NCBI GenBank assembly: GCA_947588995.1
Contig: CANPZI010000001.1
Coordinates: 62,001-126,000, forward strand
DNA from: an uncultured Lachnospiraceae bacterium
GTDB taxonomy: Bacteria > Bacillota > Clostridia > Lachnospirales > Lachnospiraceae
Reading direction: 5' to 3'
Length of the DNA: 64,000 nucleotides
Shown: positions 1 through 7,921 of the stretch, one piece after another
How the letters are laid out: every line of letters begins with the position of its first letter
How positions within the stretch are numbered: the stretch's first letter is position 1
Made by a program: the position numbers and the translations under genes
The notes under the pieces: model-generated
Database searches by the model: none
What the model was told of the DNA's origin: nothing
Seen by the model: only the letters and a program-made list of their open reading frames with translations

Positions 1-1137
1 CACATCATAGTTGCTTATGATGATCTTTGCTTTCGTATCATCCTGCGCTATTTCCCCAAGCAGCCTTTCATGATCCTCATAGGTGTAACTCATCTTATAA
101 ACCGTCCCAAGGTTCCTGTGCTCATCTTCCGGTTTCAGGTAGCTCGGGTCAAGATAAATCATGGCGCCTTCATCCGTCCTGTACTGCCTTACAAGGTCAA
201 GAGCATCCACCTGTGTGATCACAACATCCCGCAGCCTGTCGGCAATCCTATACAGGTTATTGACCGCCCTGTAATACGCTTTCAAGTCCCTGTTCTTTTC
301 ATCGCTCCATGCCGTCCCCATACCGTCCCTTGACGAATAATACAGCTGGAAGATGATAAACGCCATGCGCACATCGGTTACTGTGCTGCCGCTCTCATTG
401 GCGTTCAGTATGTCGTCCGTATAGGAATTGATCACGCCCGTCTTAGCCTGTTTTATAAAATCTTTTCTGTGCTTTTCACGCAGTTTGGCGGTTTCCTTTG
501 TTATGGCAATGTCCTTTTTCCATTCCCTGTCAAAGCTTTCTGCCGCATACCGCTCCACTCTTTTGGCATCCCTTTTGACGATACGCCAAAAATCAGCATA
601 TATTTTATAATAGCCACGCAGCTGCAGTTCTTCTAACGGCTCCAGTATCTTCAGACAGTATGAGTCGCTCAATATTTTCCCCAGCACATCAACGACAGCC
701 TCATATTCCACATGGTTGAGCGCCTTGATGCCCTCGTCAAAATATCTGTGTGGGACTCTCTGTCTGCAGGAAAGCAGGATTGACTTTGTCCTTGCGTTGG
801 TCGATGTGTTGAGCCTGTCCTCATCCTCCATGCGTTCCAGCACAAGCCTGTTAAAGCTTTCCTCCGTGGGCGGATTGTCCTGCAGCAGCCTGATCAGTTC
901 CCCGAATTTATCCTCGTCCTGCATAACCCCAAAAAATGTCGTAAGCCCGTAACTGAAATCATTATAGATTTCTTCCGTATGCCGCTGTTTATTCAGCAGG
1001 GTGCGGCATCCGCCGCCAAACGGCTCTATGTACAGATCCGTGGTATCATAATCAAGCAGACTGCATATCTTGCCGCACATGCGCGCCTTGCCGCCATAAT
1101 AGGGGAACGGGGACAATATTTTTTTAGCCGTTTTCAT
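1..1137 (-). CDS. D12-class DNA N6-adenine methyltransferase (3' part outside window)
   Basis: I translated this frame from the ATG at 1137 down to base 1 (379 codons, no stop), so the gene runs off the left edge. The N-terminus has the SPFPYYGGK motif and a SAM-binding IEPFGGGC segment at about residues 37-44. Near residue 330 there is IYLDPSYLKPE, the catalytic DPPY-type motif in its DPSY form. These are the hallmarks of D12 (Dam-like) adenine methyltransferases. The spacing between the two motifs is large, with a helical target-recognition insert rich in charged residues. The start overlaps the end of the upstream coiled-coil gene by 14 bases, so the two are probably translationally coupled. 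Likely role: self-modification of the element or an orphan epigenetic mark. No restriction endonuclease is visible in the window. Confidence 0.85.
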   Translation of the reverse strand, partial: MKTAKKILSPFPYYGGKARMCGKICSLLDYDTTDLYIEPFGGGCRTLLNKQRHTEEIYNDFSYGLTTFFGVMQDEDKFGELIRLLQDNPPTEESFNRLVLERMEDEDRLNTSTNARTKSILLSCRQRVPHRYFDEGIKALNHVEYEAVVDVLGKILSDSYCLKILEPLEELQLRGYYKIYADFWRIVKRDAKRVERYAAESFDREWKKDIAITKETAKLREKHRKDFIKQAKTGVINSYTDDILNANESGSTVTDVRMAFIIFQLYYSSRDGMGTAWSDEKNRDLKAYYRAVNNLYRIADRLRDVVITQVDALDLVRQYRTDEGAMIYLDPSYLKPEDEHRNLGTVYKMSYTYEDHERLLGEIAQDDTKAKIIISNYDV

Positions 1138-2008
1138 GTTCAGACTCCATTTCCCCGGCTGTTTCCTCAATCTTATCTTTCCAGAAAGCGATCACTTTGC
1201 CAAGTCCGCTTACGGTGTAGTCATTTCTCCCGGCATTGGTCTTGGTGTATCCGTAGATTGACAAAGCCTCTTTTATGTCGGTAAGAGAAAACTGTCTGCA
1301 GCTGCTGTCATTGTACCATTCTTTTATTTTGGCTACAGGCACACAGATCAGGCTGCCATCGGTATCTCTCACGGCGTCTTGATCCTCTTCCCACTGGACG
1401 ATACATGACTTTACAAACTGTTTTACGGCTGTTTCCGGCACATCATTCTGAATATGCTCCCTTTCCTGCGGTATCAGGTCAAAATAAACCGTCCTGATAC
1501 ATCTGGCCAGAGAGTCAAAACAGGGCGGCGTCATACAGATGCCGTATTCTTCCAGCTTATAAATGTCCTCTCCTATCTTCTGGCTGGAAGATATCAGTCT
1601 GCCGTCCGGTTTATCGGCACGGAATATTTCTATGCACAGCGCTTCTTTCCTCGAATAAACATCTTTAAGCCTTGTGATCTTGAACCTGATATCCTGATTG
1701 CGCCGTGCTGTCTCTACCACCTCGGAAAATCTGCTGTAATCGGCTCTGGCTTGCCTTAATTCGGACTCCGCTGAAAGATAGTCCGCATTTACCTTTTTTC
1801 GCTCATTTTCCTTTTTACCGCCATCGGCCTGATCATCCCGTCTCTTTTTTAACTCCTTCAGATCATCCTCAAGTTGGGAAATGCGTGTTTTGACATTATC
1901 AGCCTTTTCTTCAGATCCTCCGCCGTCAAAGGTGATCCATATATATTCTCTGTCCTTCCCGTCTGTTTCCAGTTCCCGATTCCAATGATATATGCTGCCT
2001 GCCCTCAT
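1124..2008 (-). CDS. Hypothetical coiled-coil protein of the mobile element
   Basis: A 294-residue protein that I cannot assign to a named family. Residues about 30-110 are strongly charged and heptad-like (many Lys, Glu, Arg, Asp), predicting a long coiled coil. The C-terminal half (about 175-290) looks globular and could contain a winged-helix-like segment around the KIKEWYNDSSC and LTDIKEALSIYGYTKT region, as seen in C-terminal domains of some phage primase or DNA-binding proteins; that is only a resemblance. The start is supported by a GGAGG motif nine bases upstream of the ATG and by a promoter at 2037-2066. The gene overlaps the methyltransferase start, which argues for a functional pair such as methyltransferase plus partner. 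Confidence 0.6.
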   Translation of the reverse strand: MRAGSIYHWNRELETDGKDREYIWITFDGGGSEEKADNVKTRISQLEDDLKELKKRRDDQADGGKKENERKKVNADYLSAESELRQARADYSRFSEVVETARRNQDIRFKITRLKDVYSRKEALCIEIFRADKPDGRLISSSQKIGEDIYKLEEYGICMTPPCFDSLARCIRTVYFDLIPQEREHIQNDVPETAVKQFVKSCIVQWEEDQDAVRDTDGSLICVPVAKIKEWYNDSSCRQFSLTDIKEALSIYGYTKTNAGRNDYTVSGLGKVIAFWKDKIEETAGEMESEHENG

Positions 2009-2036
2009 AGCGCCATGCCTCCATGTTTTTTTCTAA

Positions 2037-2066
2037 ATTATAGCACCGCCAGGGCTATGATTCCAA
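2037..2066 (-). promoter_or_regulatory. Sigma-A type promoter for the coiled-coil/methyltransferase pair
   Basis: On the minus strand TTGGAA (2066-2061) is followed after 18 bases by a perfect TATAAT (2042-2037). It lies just upstream of the GGAGG and ATG of the gene starting at 2008. Confidence 0.6.
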
Positions 2067-2071
2067 CTATT

Positions 2072-2632
2072 TTAATAATCAATTATATATTTTTTCACCC
2101 TGTTGTAAAAGGTCGCTCTTGTCACCCCGAGCAGTTCAGCCGCCTTTACTGCCGTTATCTCCTTTTTCCGCCATGCTTCATACACTTCATCAAAGTTCTC
2201 CAGCACCTTTTCTTTTCTCCCTTTGTAACGTCCTTCCTTCTTTGCAATGTCTATCCCTTCTTTCTGGCGTTCCAGTATCAAAGTCCTCTCAAATTCCGCC
2301 AGTGCGGCAAACACGGTAAGCACGAACTTTCCCTGCGGGGTTGATGTGTCGAAATTTTCCTTCAGGGAAACTACCTTAACCCCTTTGTCCCGGAGGGTAT
2401 TGACGGTGTCCAGCAGATCTATTGTCGAACGTGACAGTCTGCTCCACTCGGTCACATAAACCTCATCCCCCTCTCTGACAAAGTCCATCATTTTCTGGAA
2501 TTCAGGCCTTGCGGTATCTTTCCCTGACACCTTATCCTGATATGGTTTTTCAATGCCATAGCCTTTCAAAGCCTCCAGCTGTCTTGCCTCGTTCTGCTCC
2601 TGTGTACTCACACGGATATATGCCACTCTCAT
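2072..2632 (-). CDS. Small serine recombinase (resolvase/invertase family)
   Basis: A 186-residue resolvase/invertase. The N-terminal catalytic domain starts MRVAYIRVSTQEQN with the nucleophilic serine in YIRVS at residue 9, and continues with the family's arginine-containing WSRLSRS segment and the LAEFERTLILERQ helix. The C-terminal 45 residues (EITAVKAAELLGVTRATFYNRVKKY) form the helix-turn-helix that binds the crossover-site half. Length matches Tn3-type resolvases and Hin-like invertases. The start has an AAGGAGG ribosome site. It may resolve element multimers or act as an inversion switch; no obvious invertible palindromes were noticed nearby. It is distinct from the large recombinase at 3600-5099. 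Confidence 0.9.
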   Translation of the reverse strand: MRVAYIRVSTQEQNEARQLEALKGYGIEKPYQDKVSGKDTARPEFQKMMDFVREGDEVYVTEWSRLSRSTIDLLDTVNTLRDKGVKVVSLKENFDTSTPQGKFVLTVFAALAEFERTLILERQKEGIDIAKKEGRYKGRKEKVLENFDEVYEAWRKKEITAVKAAELLGVTRATFYNRVKKYIIDY

Positions 2633-2811
2633 AATGCAGCCTCCTTTTCCTCAATCTGTATCATTTGACCTTACCCTATCTATGCATTTCTGCCAGATTT
2701 GAATATGACCAATTTACTTCCCATTTCCCGTATAATCTGCGCATATTTTGACATGACAAAATAAAATCACCTATCTATCCTTATTTGGCGTCTCTGCCCG
2801 GTCCTGCCCTT

Positions 2812-3453
2812 CTACTGCCCTGCGACGACAAACTGCTCCATACAGTCCATACACATAACATTTAACTGCTTGGTTGCCCTGAAACTGTTCCCACAGCAGG
2901 GACATATATATTTCCTTGTGGAGCACTTAGGCTTTTTGACAGCCATGCCGTTATCACCGCCTGTTCCCTTAGTGCCTGTAACGGCAGCCGCCCATGCGCT
3001 GCCGTCTCTGTTGATGTCAAGCGGCTTTTCTATCCCATATCGTTTAAGCACTTCAATAAACCCCTGTGTCGGCTCCGTCACGCTCCAGCCTATCCCTTTG
3101 TGGTAAGATATTTTTAACCCTCTTTTTTCTGCCTCAACTTTGAAATTCTTATTGTGGTATCTCCCATACTGGCTTGTATCCTGAATGCCATTTAAGGCAC
3201 AATAGAAATGCGTGAGTTCATGACAGAGCGTAGCCACCACGTTTTCCACAGGGCGGTCAAGATGCTCCGCTGATATGTTGATCTCATGCAGCCTGTCGCT
3301 CTCCACTCTCCATTCTTCGCCTACGGTATAATGCCCGTTTGTCCTCGGAGAACTCATAAGGGTAATGACGATCGGCGGCAGTTCCTGATTAAAATACACC
3401 TCATTCAGAACATCAAAAGCATACTCCAGCATTTCCTGATAACTTTTAAGCAT
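2812..3453 (-). CDS. SprT-like zinc metalloprotein
   Basis: A 213-residue SprT-family protein (start ATG at 3453 chosen because GTGGAG lies eight bases upstream; an in-frame ATG at 3489 is possible). The zinc-protease signature HELTHF is at about residue 77, and the C-terminus has a zinc ribbon with two CxxC pairs (CPCCGN and CMDC). SprT/Spartan-like proteins are proposed to be metallopeptidases; bacterial versions carried on mobile elements have unknown targets. It is flanked by the two recombinases and probably belongs to the element. A ProX-rich linker joins the two zinc modules. Confidence 0.8.
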   Translation of the reverse strand: MLKSYQEMLEYAFDVLNEVYFNQELPPIVITLMSSPRTNGHYTVGEEWRVESDRLHEINISAEHLDRPVENVVATLCHELTHFYCALNGIQDTSQYGRYHNKNFKVEAEKRGLKISYHKGIGWSVTEPTQGFIEVLKRYGIEKPLDINRDGSAWAAAVTGTKGTGGDNGMAVKKPKCSTRKYICPCCGNSFRATKQLNVMCMDCMEQFVVAGQ

Positions 3454-3562
3454 GTCTGTATCTCCACTCCACCAGTTTTTCATCAGCATCTGTTTTCAGA
3501 TACTCATTTATAAGCCTGATTTTTGGAAGTGTACCTACAAAACATAAAAATATCCAATAAAA

Positions 3563-3586
3563 TTACCCAAGTAAAAACTTGGGTAA
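3563..3586 (-). terminator. Rho-independent terminator of the recombinase operon
   Basis: A perfect 9-bp stem (TTACCCAAG / CTTGGGTAA) with a six-base loop lies 14 bases beyond the recombinase stop codon; on the minus strand it is followed by a T-rich run (TTTTATT). Confidence 0.75.
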
Positions 3587-3599
3587 CTCCATACACCTC

Positions 3600-5099
3600 T
3601 CATAGCTTCCAATGCACTTTCATATCCCCGTTTTCTGACAGGTCAATGCGCCTAATCAGCTCCGTGCAGACCGCTTTCTTGCGTTCGTCGTTGAATCTGC
3701 TGTATTTTATCGGAATGGAATGCTCTATGTGCAGCTTGTCGGTGTTTCGCCTATTCATAGACAAGTCCATTTCGATCTCGGTGATCTCCTTCTGTTTATG
3801 TTCCACTTTTTGATAGATCGTCTCGGCGACATCACCGCCCTTTGCCGCGATTTCCAGTAGGTTGTCGATCTCCTTTTCCAATTCCGCTATGCGTTCCCTT
3901 TTCTGCTTCTGTATGGACGCGTTCCGCACCAGTTCCATCGCGACCTCGTCCAGATTCTTCTGCACTTCCGCGCCAAGATCGGCACGCAGTTTCTCAAAAT
4001 TCAGTTTACTAAAATCTGCATCACAGCAGTGCAGCTGTTTTGCGCCGTAACAGGCGATTTTCGGCTTGTTGTACATCTTGACTGCATACCCGCATTTTGC
4101 GCATTTGAGCAGACCTTGAAACTCTTTCATGTTGGTAGGCATGTTATTTTTCCCGATCTGCTCATTCCGCTCCAGTCTGTCCTGCACATTGATAAAAGTC
4201 ATGCTGTCAACGATGCCGTCAAAATTGGTCAAATAGATGCTTTGCTCTTTTAAGTTCGTATACTTTCGGACATTGACGTTGCCTGCCCGCTTGCCTACGA
4301 TATGCGCCGATTTCGTACCGTCCCATGCCGACTCGTCATTCAGAAAATGAATCCCTCGCAGTTGATAATATTTATACAATATCTGATCTGCCTTGCAGTA
4401 TAGGGGGTTCTGCAAGATGCGAGAGATTGTGACATTGTCAAACATACCATTCTTGCGTCTGCTCCGATACCCCTGCGCGGACAGTTCCTTGCAGAGTATA
4501 CCCATAGAGATATTCGCCCGATACGCGTAGTTTTCAAAGACATACTTGACAATCTCTATTTCCTTTTCGTCGATCTGTAATGTCGGCTTGCCGTCTGCCG
4601 TCCTTGCGTTGCGGTAGCCGTAAGGCGCCGGGCCGCCCGCCCACCTGCCATCTGTTCTAATGCGCTGATAGTAGTTGTCGCGCACGCGCATCTGTATGGT
4701 TTCTCTCTCCATCTCCGCAAAAACCATGCTGATCTTCAGCATACTTCTGCCCGTTGCGGTGGAAGTATCGAAAGTTTCATTGACAGAGCAGAACTCCACG
4801 TTGTGGTTTTCAAACTCCTGATACATACTTGTGAAATCAAGCAGATTTCTGCTGATCCTGTCCAACTTATACACGACAATCTTGGATATCGCATCTTCTC
4901 TTATGTCGGTAAGCAGTCGCTGAAACTCCGGCCGCTGTATATCTTTCCCACTGTACCCCCTGTCACAGTAAATCTCTACAGGGTTGCTTACGGGTTTCGA
5001 GTTGATAAAGTTCCTGCAATATTCAACCTGCGTCTCAATGCTCAAACTGTCTTTTTTGTCGATGGACTGTCTTGCATAAATCGCTATCTTTCGTTTCAT
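3600..5099 (-). CDS. Large serine recombinase / integrase
   Basis: A 499-residue recombinase of the large serine family (TnpX/phiC31-like). The N-terminal resolvase domain begins KIAIYARQSIDKKDS, with the catalytic serine in YARQS, and includes YKLDRISRN and the EMERETIQMRV helix. The central recombinase domain (about 160-290) contains GPAPYGYRN. A zinc ribbon (CAKCGYAV with a later Cys pair, residues about 335-375) and a coiled coil (about 385-445) follow. This enzyme most likely inserted and excises the element. A GAGAGGAG site precedes the ATG, which overlaps the stop of a 53-residue ORF by four bases (ATGA), indicating translational coupling. Family members recombine at a two-base core and often need a directionality factor. 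Confidence 0.93.
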   Translation of the reverse strand: MKRKIAIYARQSIDKKDSLSIETQVEYCRNFINSKPVSNPVEIYCDRGYSGKDIQRPEFQRLLTDIREDAISKIVVYKLDRISRNLLDFTSMYQEFENHNVEFCSVNETFDTSTATGRSMLKISMVFAEMERETIQMRVRDNYYQRIRTDGRWAGGPAPYGYRNARTADGKPTLQIDEKEIEIVKYVFENYAYRANISMGILCKELSAQGYRSRRKNGMFDNVTISRILQNPLYCKADQILYKYYQLRGIHFLNDESAWDGTKSAHIVGKRAGNVNVRKYTNLKEQSIYLTNFDGIVDSMTFINVQDRLERNEQIGKNNMPTNMKEFQGLLKCAKCGYAVKMYNKPKIACYGAKQLHCCDADFSKLNFEKLRADLGAEVQKNLDEVAMELVRNASIQKQKRERIAELEKEIDNLLEIAAKGGDVAETIYQKVEHKQKEITEIEMDLSMNRRNTDKLHIEHSIPIKYSRFNDERKKAVCTELIRRIDLSENGDMKVHWKL

Positions 5100-5257
5100 T
5101 TGTTCTCCTCTCCGCTCATGGCGCTCTCACAGATTTTCAGATAAAGCCGAATCCGTTCTTCCGTAGATATGCCTTTATAAATGTTTGTGATCTTCGGCTT
5201 TCTCTCCTGTTCCGTGTATGCCTGTGTTTTCGCTGCCGCTGTGCTTGTTTTTCTCAT
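5096..5257 (-). CDS. Small protein coupled to the recombinase, possible directionality factor
   Basis: A 53-residue ORF beginning MRKTSTAAAKTQ with an AAAGGAG site ten bases upstream. Its stop codon overlaps the recombinase start (ATGA). The C-terminal half (TNIYKGISTEERIRLYLKIC) resembles a segment of the preceding small ORF (TNVYKNIPTDDKIKMYLRFC), so the pair probably arose by duplication. Small genes directly upstream of large serine recombinases are candidates for recombination directionality factors or other recombinase partners; this is inference from position only. I do not recognise the family. Confidence 0.6.
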   Translation of the reverse strand: MRKTSTAAAKTQAYTEQERKPKITNIYKGISTEERIRLYLKICESAMSGEENK

Positions 5258-5360
5258 TTTGTATCTGCTCCTTTGCGATTGACTCACAAAATCTCAAATA
5301 CATCTTTATTTTATCATCGGTCGGGATATTTTTGTATACATTCGTAACCAGATAAAACAA
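5175..5360 (-). CDS. Second small ORF next to the element end
   Basis: An open frame of up to 61 residues with a TTG as the only upstream start seen and no convincing ribosome site. It contains the segment TNVYKNIPTDDKIKMYLRFC, clearly related to the neighbouring 53-residue protein, and then runs across the start of that gene in another frame. It lies within about 60 bases of the element boundary. It could be a real small protein whose true start lies across the junction, or a decaying duplicate. Confidence 0.4.
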   Translation of the reverse strand: MFYLVTNVYKNIPTDDKIKMYLRFCESIAKEQIQNEKNKHSGSENTGIHGTGEKAEDHKHL

Positions 5361-5381
5361 CTCTTTTCTATGGTTTGTATA

Positions 5382-6275
5382 TTATATTCCTCGTCGCATT
5401 TTATTTATTACAAATGTTTCCACATCCCATTGAATCGGATAATACCCGCACGCTTTCGCCGTTTTGATGACACTGTTGTCATAATCTCCGTAGGGCGGCC
5501 GGAACAGGAACATCTCATAGCCTGTCAGCTCCTGCACCTTGGTATGTACATCCATAATCTCCTGTTTCTTCTCCTCATCGGAGATCTGGCTCATGTTTTT
5601 ATGGTTCTCGCTGTGATTGCCCAGATCGTGCCCGTCCGCTAATATTCTTTTCACATCGTCAGGATAACTTTCCACCCATCCGCCCGTCATGAAAAAAGTC
5701 GCTTTTGTGTTATGTTTTTTTAGAATATCCAATATTTTTTGCGTGTCCTGATTGCCCCATGCCGCATCGAAGCTCAGCGCCACCTTTTTCTCATCCGTCT
5801 GTACGCAGTAGATCGGCAGTTCCCGCCCGTTCACCGTATTGCTGACCGTGATGGAGTCAGGCAGCATCCGGCCGATCCCCTGCAGCAGGGCGATCGTCGC
5901 GAGCGCGAATGCAGCGGCTTTGACCGCCTGCAGCATAATCGCCTGCGCAAACCCTCTTCGTCTGACACTTTCCTTGCTCTGCCCCTCCTCGTGCACGCTG
6001 ACGCCGCAATACTGACCGCTGTTTCCCGCTTTGTCTCTTCTTCCCACCGTATTCTGTTCTCTGTCCTGTGGGTGCGGGACGTTTTTCGCCGTGCCACGGC
6101 TTGGGCTGTTCCCTTTGGGCTGCTCTGCTGCTCTCTCTGCCGTCCATGCCGCCACGTCCTCCGGCGCAGGCCAGGCACTTTCCCCGCTGCCATCCGCATC
6201 CTGCTGTATTTTATCTTCCAGCTCTCGCACTACCAGCTTGATCTTATCGCTCCAACGTGTTGCCTCCGTCTTCAT
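5382..6275 (-). pseudogene. Polysaccharide deacetylase (PdaB-like), 3' end cut off by the mobile element
   Basis: A NodB-fold deacetylase (CE4). The N-terminal 105 residues are charged and cytoplasmic, a membrane segment lies at about 112-138, and the catalytic domain starts near 165. Motif 1 is SFDAAWG (catalytic and metal Asp), motif 2 HSENH (metal histidines), motif 3 RPPYGDYD. Motif 4 breaks off after PIQWDV: 12 foreign residues follow, then a stop. The final motif 5 (an L-x-H segment that completes the active site) is missing, so this copy should be inactive unless the element is excised. The start at 6275 is preferred over 6281 because GGTAAGG is too close to the first ATG. The organisation matches sporulation or cell-wall deacetylases of Clostridia. 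Confidence 0.85.
5415..5423. other. Inferred element-chromosome junction (att site)
   Basis: Reading the deacetylase on the minus strand, the conserved PIQWDV codons end at 5421. The next codon begins GA (5420-5419), which would fit the usual Asp or Glu of intact genes, and then the frame diverges into AT-rich sequence and stops at 5382. A GA dinucleotide at the breakpoint is compatible with a serine-recombinase crossover core, but the other junction is not in the window, so the exact core is inferred. Confidence 0.55.
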
Positions 6276-6281
6276 AATCAT

Positions 6282-6581
6282 ACCTTACCCATTATTGTTA
6301 TTTATAGTATATGCGGGGTATTTTTCATTTTGCGCTATTTTTACGGCAACGCCAAGGAGGTTTTTTTACGCTTTCTTTTACCGTGTCACGAACGTCCGAA
6401 AAAATGTCATGAAAATCTCAAAATTTTTTCATTTTCCTCTTTACAAACGACCATAAAATCCGAAATAATATATGTAAGAATCATTATGCCCTGCCATCTC
6501 CTGTATGGCGGGCATAAGGCAACGTATCAACAAAACATACAAGACACGGAAGTCGTCATTAGGAACATGGAGGGAACGCAA
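6282..6581. other. Intergenic region between deacetylase fragment and FliD-like gene
   Basis: About 300 bases of AT-rich DNA that must hold the divergent promoters. On the plus strand TTTACA (6440-6445) is followed after 18 bases by AATAAT, a weak sigma-A candidate; the segment CCGAAATAA (6460-6468) also loosely resembles the -10 of a flagellar sigma-D promoter. Neither is strong. Confidence 0.35.
6484..6517. other. Stem-loop in the leader of the FliD-like gene
   Basis: TTATGCCC-T-GCCAT pairs with ATGGC-GGGCATAA, giving a 13-bp stem with one bulged base and a seven-base loop, about 65 bases before the start codon. It has no T-tract, so a leader structure or operator is more likely than a terminator. 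Confidence 0.4.
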
Positions 6582-7805
6582 ATGGGTATTAGTTTGAACG
6601 GTTTGAATTCCGGTATGCAGGATATGTATTCTTCTCTGCTCGGCGGGTCGGGCGACAGCACTTCCACGCTGCTCTCGGATTACGCTTCCATCAAGAACGG
6701 AAGTTACGGCAAGATGATGAAATCCTACTATGCCAAGATCAATGAGGAAGAGGAGGGCACTACTTCCAAGAGCAAGTCGGATAAGAAAGAGACGGACGGC
6801 GCGACTGCCAGCGCGGCGAGGAAACTCTACGAGACGGCGTCTGGAATGAATTCTCTCGACTTCAGCTACGAGAACATTGATGGGCTGTATGACAGCATCT
6901 CCGCTTTTGTCAAAGACTACAACACAATGATCAAGAACGCCTCAAGCAGCAAGATCGCCGATGTCAAAGAGCAGGCGGACGCCATCAACGATATGACCTA
7001 CGCCAACTACAAGCTGCTCGCGAGAGTCGGTATCACGATGAATTCCGACCGCACGCTGTCCATCGACGAGGAGACTTTCAAGAAAGTCAACGAAAAGACC
7101 GGCGCAACGAATGTGCCGACGCTGAAGACACTGTTCCAGGGTTACGGCTCCTACGCCGACAAGATCACTGACAAGATGAGCAAGCTCTACCGCACGGCAG
7201 GCGAGGGTGAGGCAGTTACCTCCTCGAAAGCGAAATATGCCGGAAGCGCAGGCAGCAGCTACTCTGCGAGTGAGACGAAAGATACGGATGAGACGAAACC
7301 GGCTCCGGGTTCTTCCAAGACAGCCAAGGATTCCGCATCCGCTGCGGCGGCGAGCGCACTTTTCAAGTCCATCGACAAACTGGGGGCTCTGTCGCTCACG
7401 AATGACAATAAGGACAACATCTTCGACGCTTTCAATACTTTTGTCAAAGATTACAACGATCTGATGAAGAACGCATTGGAGAGCGTGAATTCCAACGTGA
7501 TTCACCAGGCGGATTACCTGAAGAATCTCGTGAACAGCAACAAGAGCGCTTTTGAGAGGCTTGGTGTGACGATCGGCGGTGACAACCAGCTGTCCATCGA
7601 CGAGGAGAAATTCAAGGACGCCGACATGAGCCGGGTAAAAGATCTGTTCTCCGGCGCATATTCTTTCAGCGAGAAGATGACAGACAGAGTCAACCAGATC
7701 TACAAATACGCGACGCAGGGTGAATCCCTCGAAAATCAGACTTACACGAGCCAGGGCATCTACAATGCCAGCGGCGCAGGCGCAACAATCGACACAACGA
7801 TGTAA
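6582..7805 (+). CDS. FliD-like protein with a duplicated domain, function unknown
   Basis: A 407-residue protein starting MGISLNGLNSGM; GGAGG lies eight bases before this ATG, so the longer upstream frame is rejected. It contains two related halves (about 75-212 and 255-390). Each has an N-terminal helix, a FVKDYN segment, a G-V/I-T-x-x-x-D-x-x-LSIDEE segment and an F-x-G-x-x-x-x-x-K-x-T-D-x-x-x-x-IY stretch. That order resembles the C-terminal D0/D1 helices of flagellar cap protein FliD. Halves are joined by a Ser/Thr/Lys-rich linker. No signal peptide or membrane segment. It may be a flagellar-type secreted or structural protein, but no flagellar genes lie nearby, so function is open. A strong terminator follows. 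Confidence 0.6.
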   Translation: MGISLNGLNSGMQDMYSSLLGGSGDSTSTLLSDYASIKNGSYGKMMKSYYAKINEEEEGTTSKSKSDKKETDGATASAARKLYETASGMNSLDFSYENIDGLYDSISAFVKDYNTMIKNASSSKIADVKEQADAINDMTYANYKLLARVGITMNSDRTLSIDEETFKKVNEKTGATNVPTLKTLFQGYGSYADKITDKMSKLYRTAGEGEAVTSSKAKYAGSAGSSYSASETKDTDETKPAPGSSKTAKDSASAAAASALFKSIDKLGALSLTNDNKDNIFDAFNTFVKDYNDLMKNALESVNSNVIHQADYLKNLVNSNKSAFERLGVTIGGDNQLSIDEEKFKDADMSRVKDLFSGAYSFSEKMTDRVNQIYKYATQGESLENQTYTSQGIYNASGAGATIDTTM

Positions 7806-7865
7806 CACAACAGTTCAACCAGCCGCCAGTGCGGCTTTGCGAACGGCGCGTGTGAACTGTCAGTA

Positions 7866-7893
7866 AAGAAGCACCGGATATCCGGTGCTTCTT
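7866..7893. terminator. Bidirectional terminator between FliD-like gene and isomerase gene
   Basis: A perfect 28-base palindrome (AAGAAGCACCGGAT and its complement) followed by a T-run on the plus strand and a shorter TTTA on the minus strand, placed between two convergent genes. Confidence 0.85.
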
Positions 7894-7921
7894 TTTGTCT
7901 TTCCTATAAAGCTTCCTCGCC

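Larger units (their letters stand above)
1..5419. mobile_element. End of an integrated element mobilised by a serine recombinase (left part outside window)
   Basis: This stretch is more AT-rich than the rest of the window. It holds a typical integrative-element cargo, all on the minus strand: adenine methyltransferase, coiled-coil protein, resolvase, SprT-like protein and large serine recombinase. The right edge is inferred from the deacetylase reading frame at 5382-6275, whose family similarity stops abruptly at about 5419-5423, directly upstream of the recombinase operon. Large serine integrases usually sit at one end of their element, which fits. The left edge is not in the window, so element type (ICE, prophage, or intervening element of the skin kind) cannot be decided. 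No conjugation or phage structural genes are visible here. Confidence 0.75.

Noticed and set aside
5739..6581. Long N-terminal extension of the FliD-like frame on the plus strand
   Set aside because: It overlaps the deacetylase on the other strand, has no protein-family features, and a strong GGAGG site marks the ATG at 6582.
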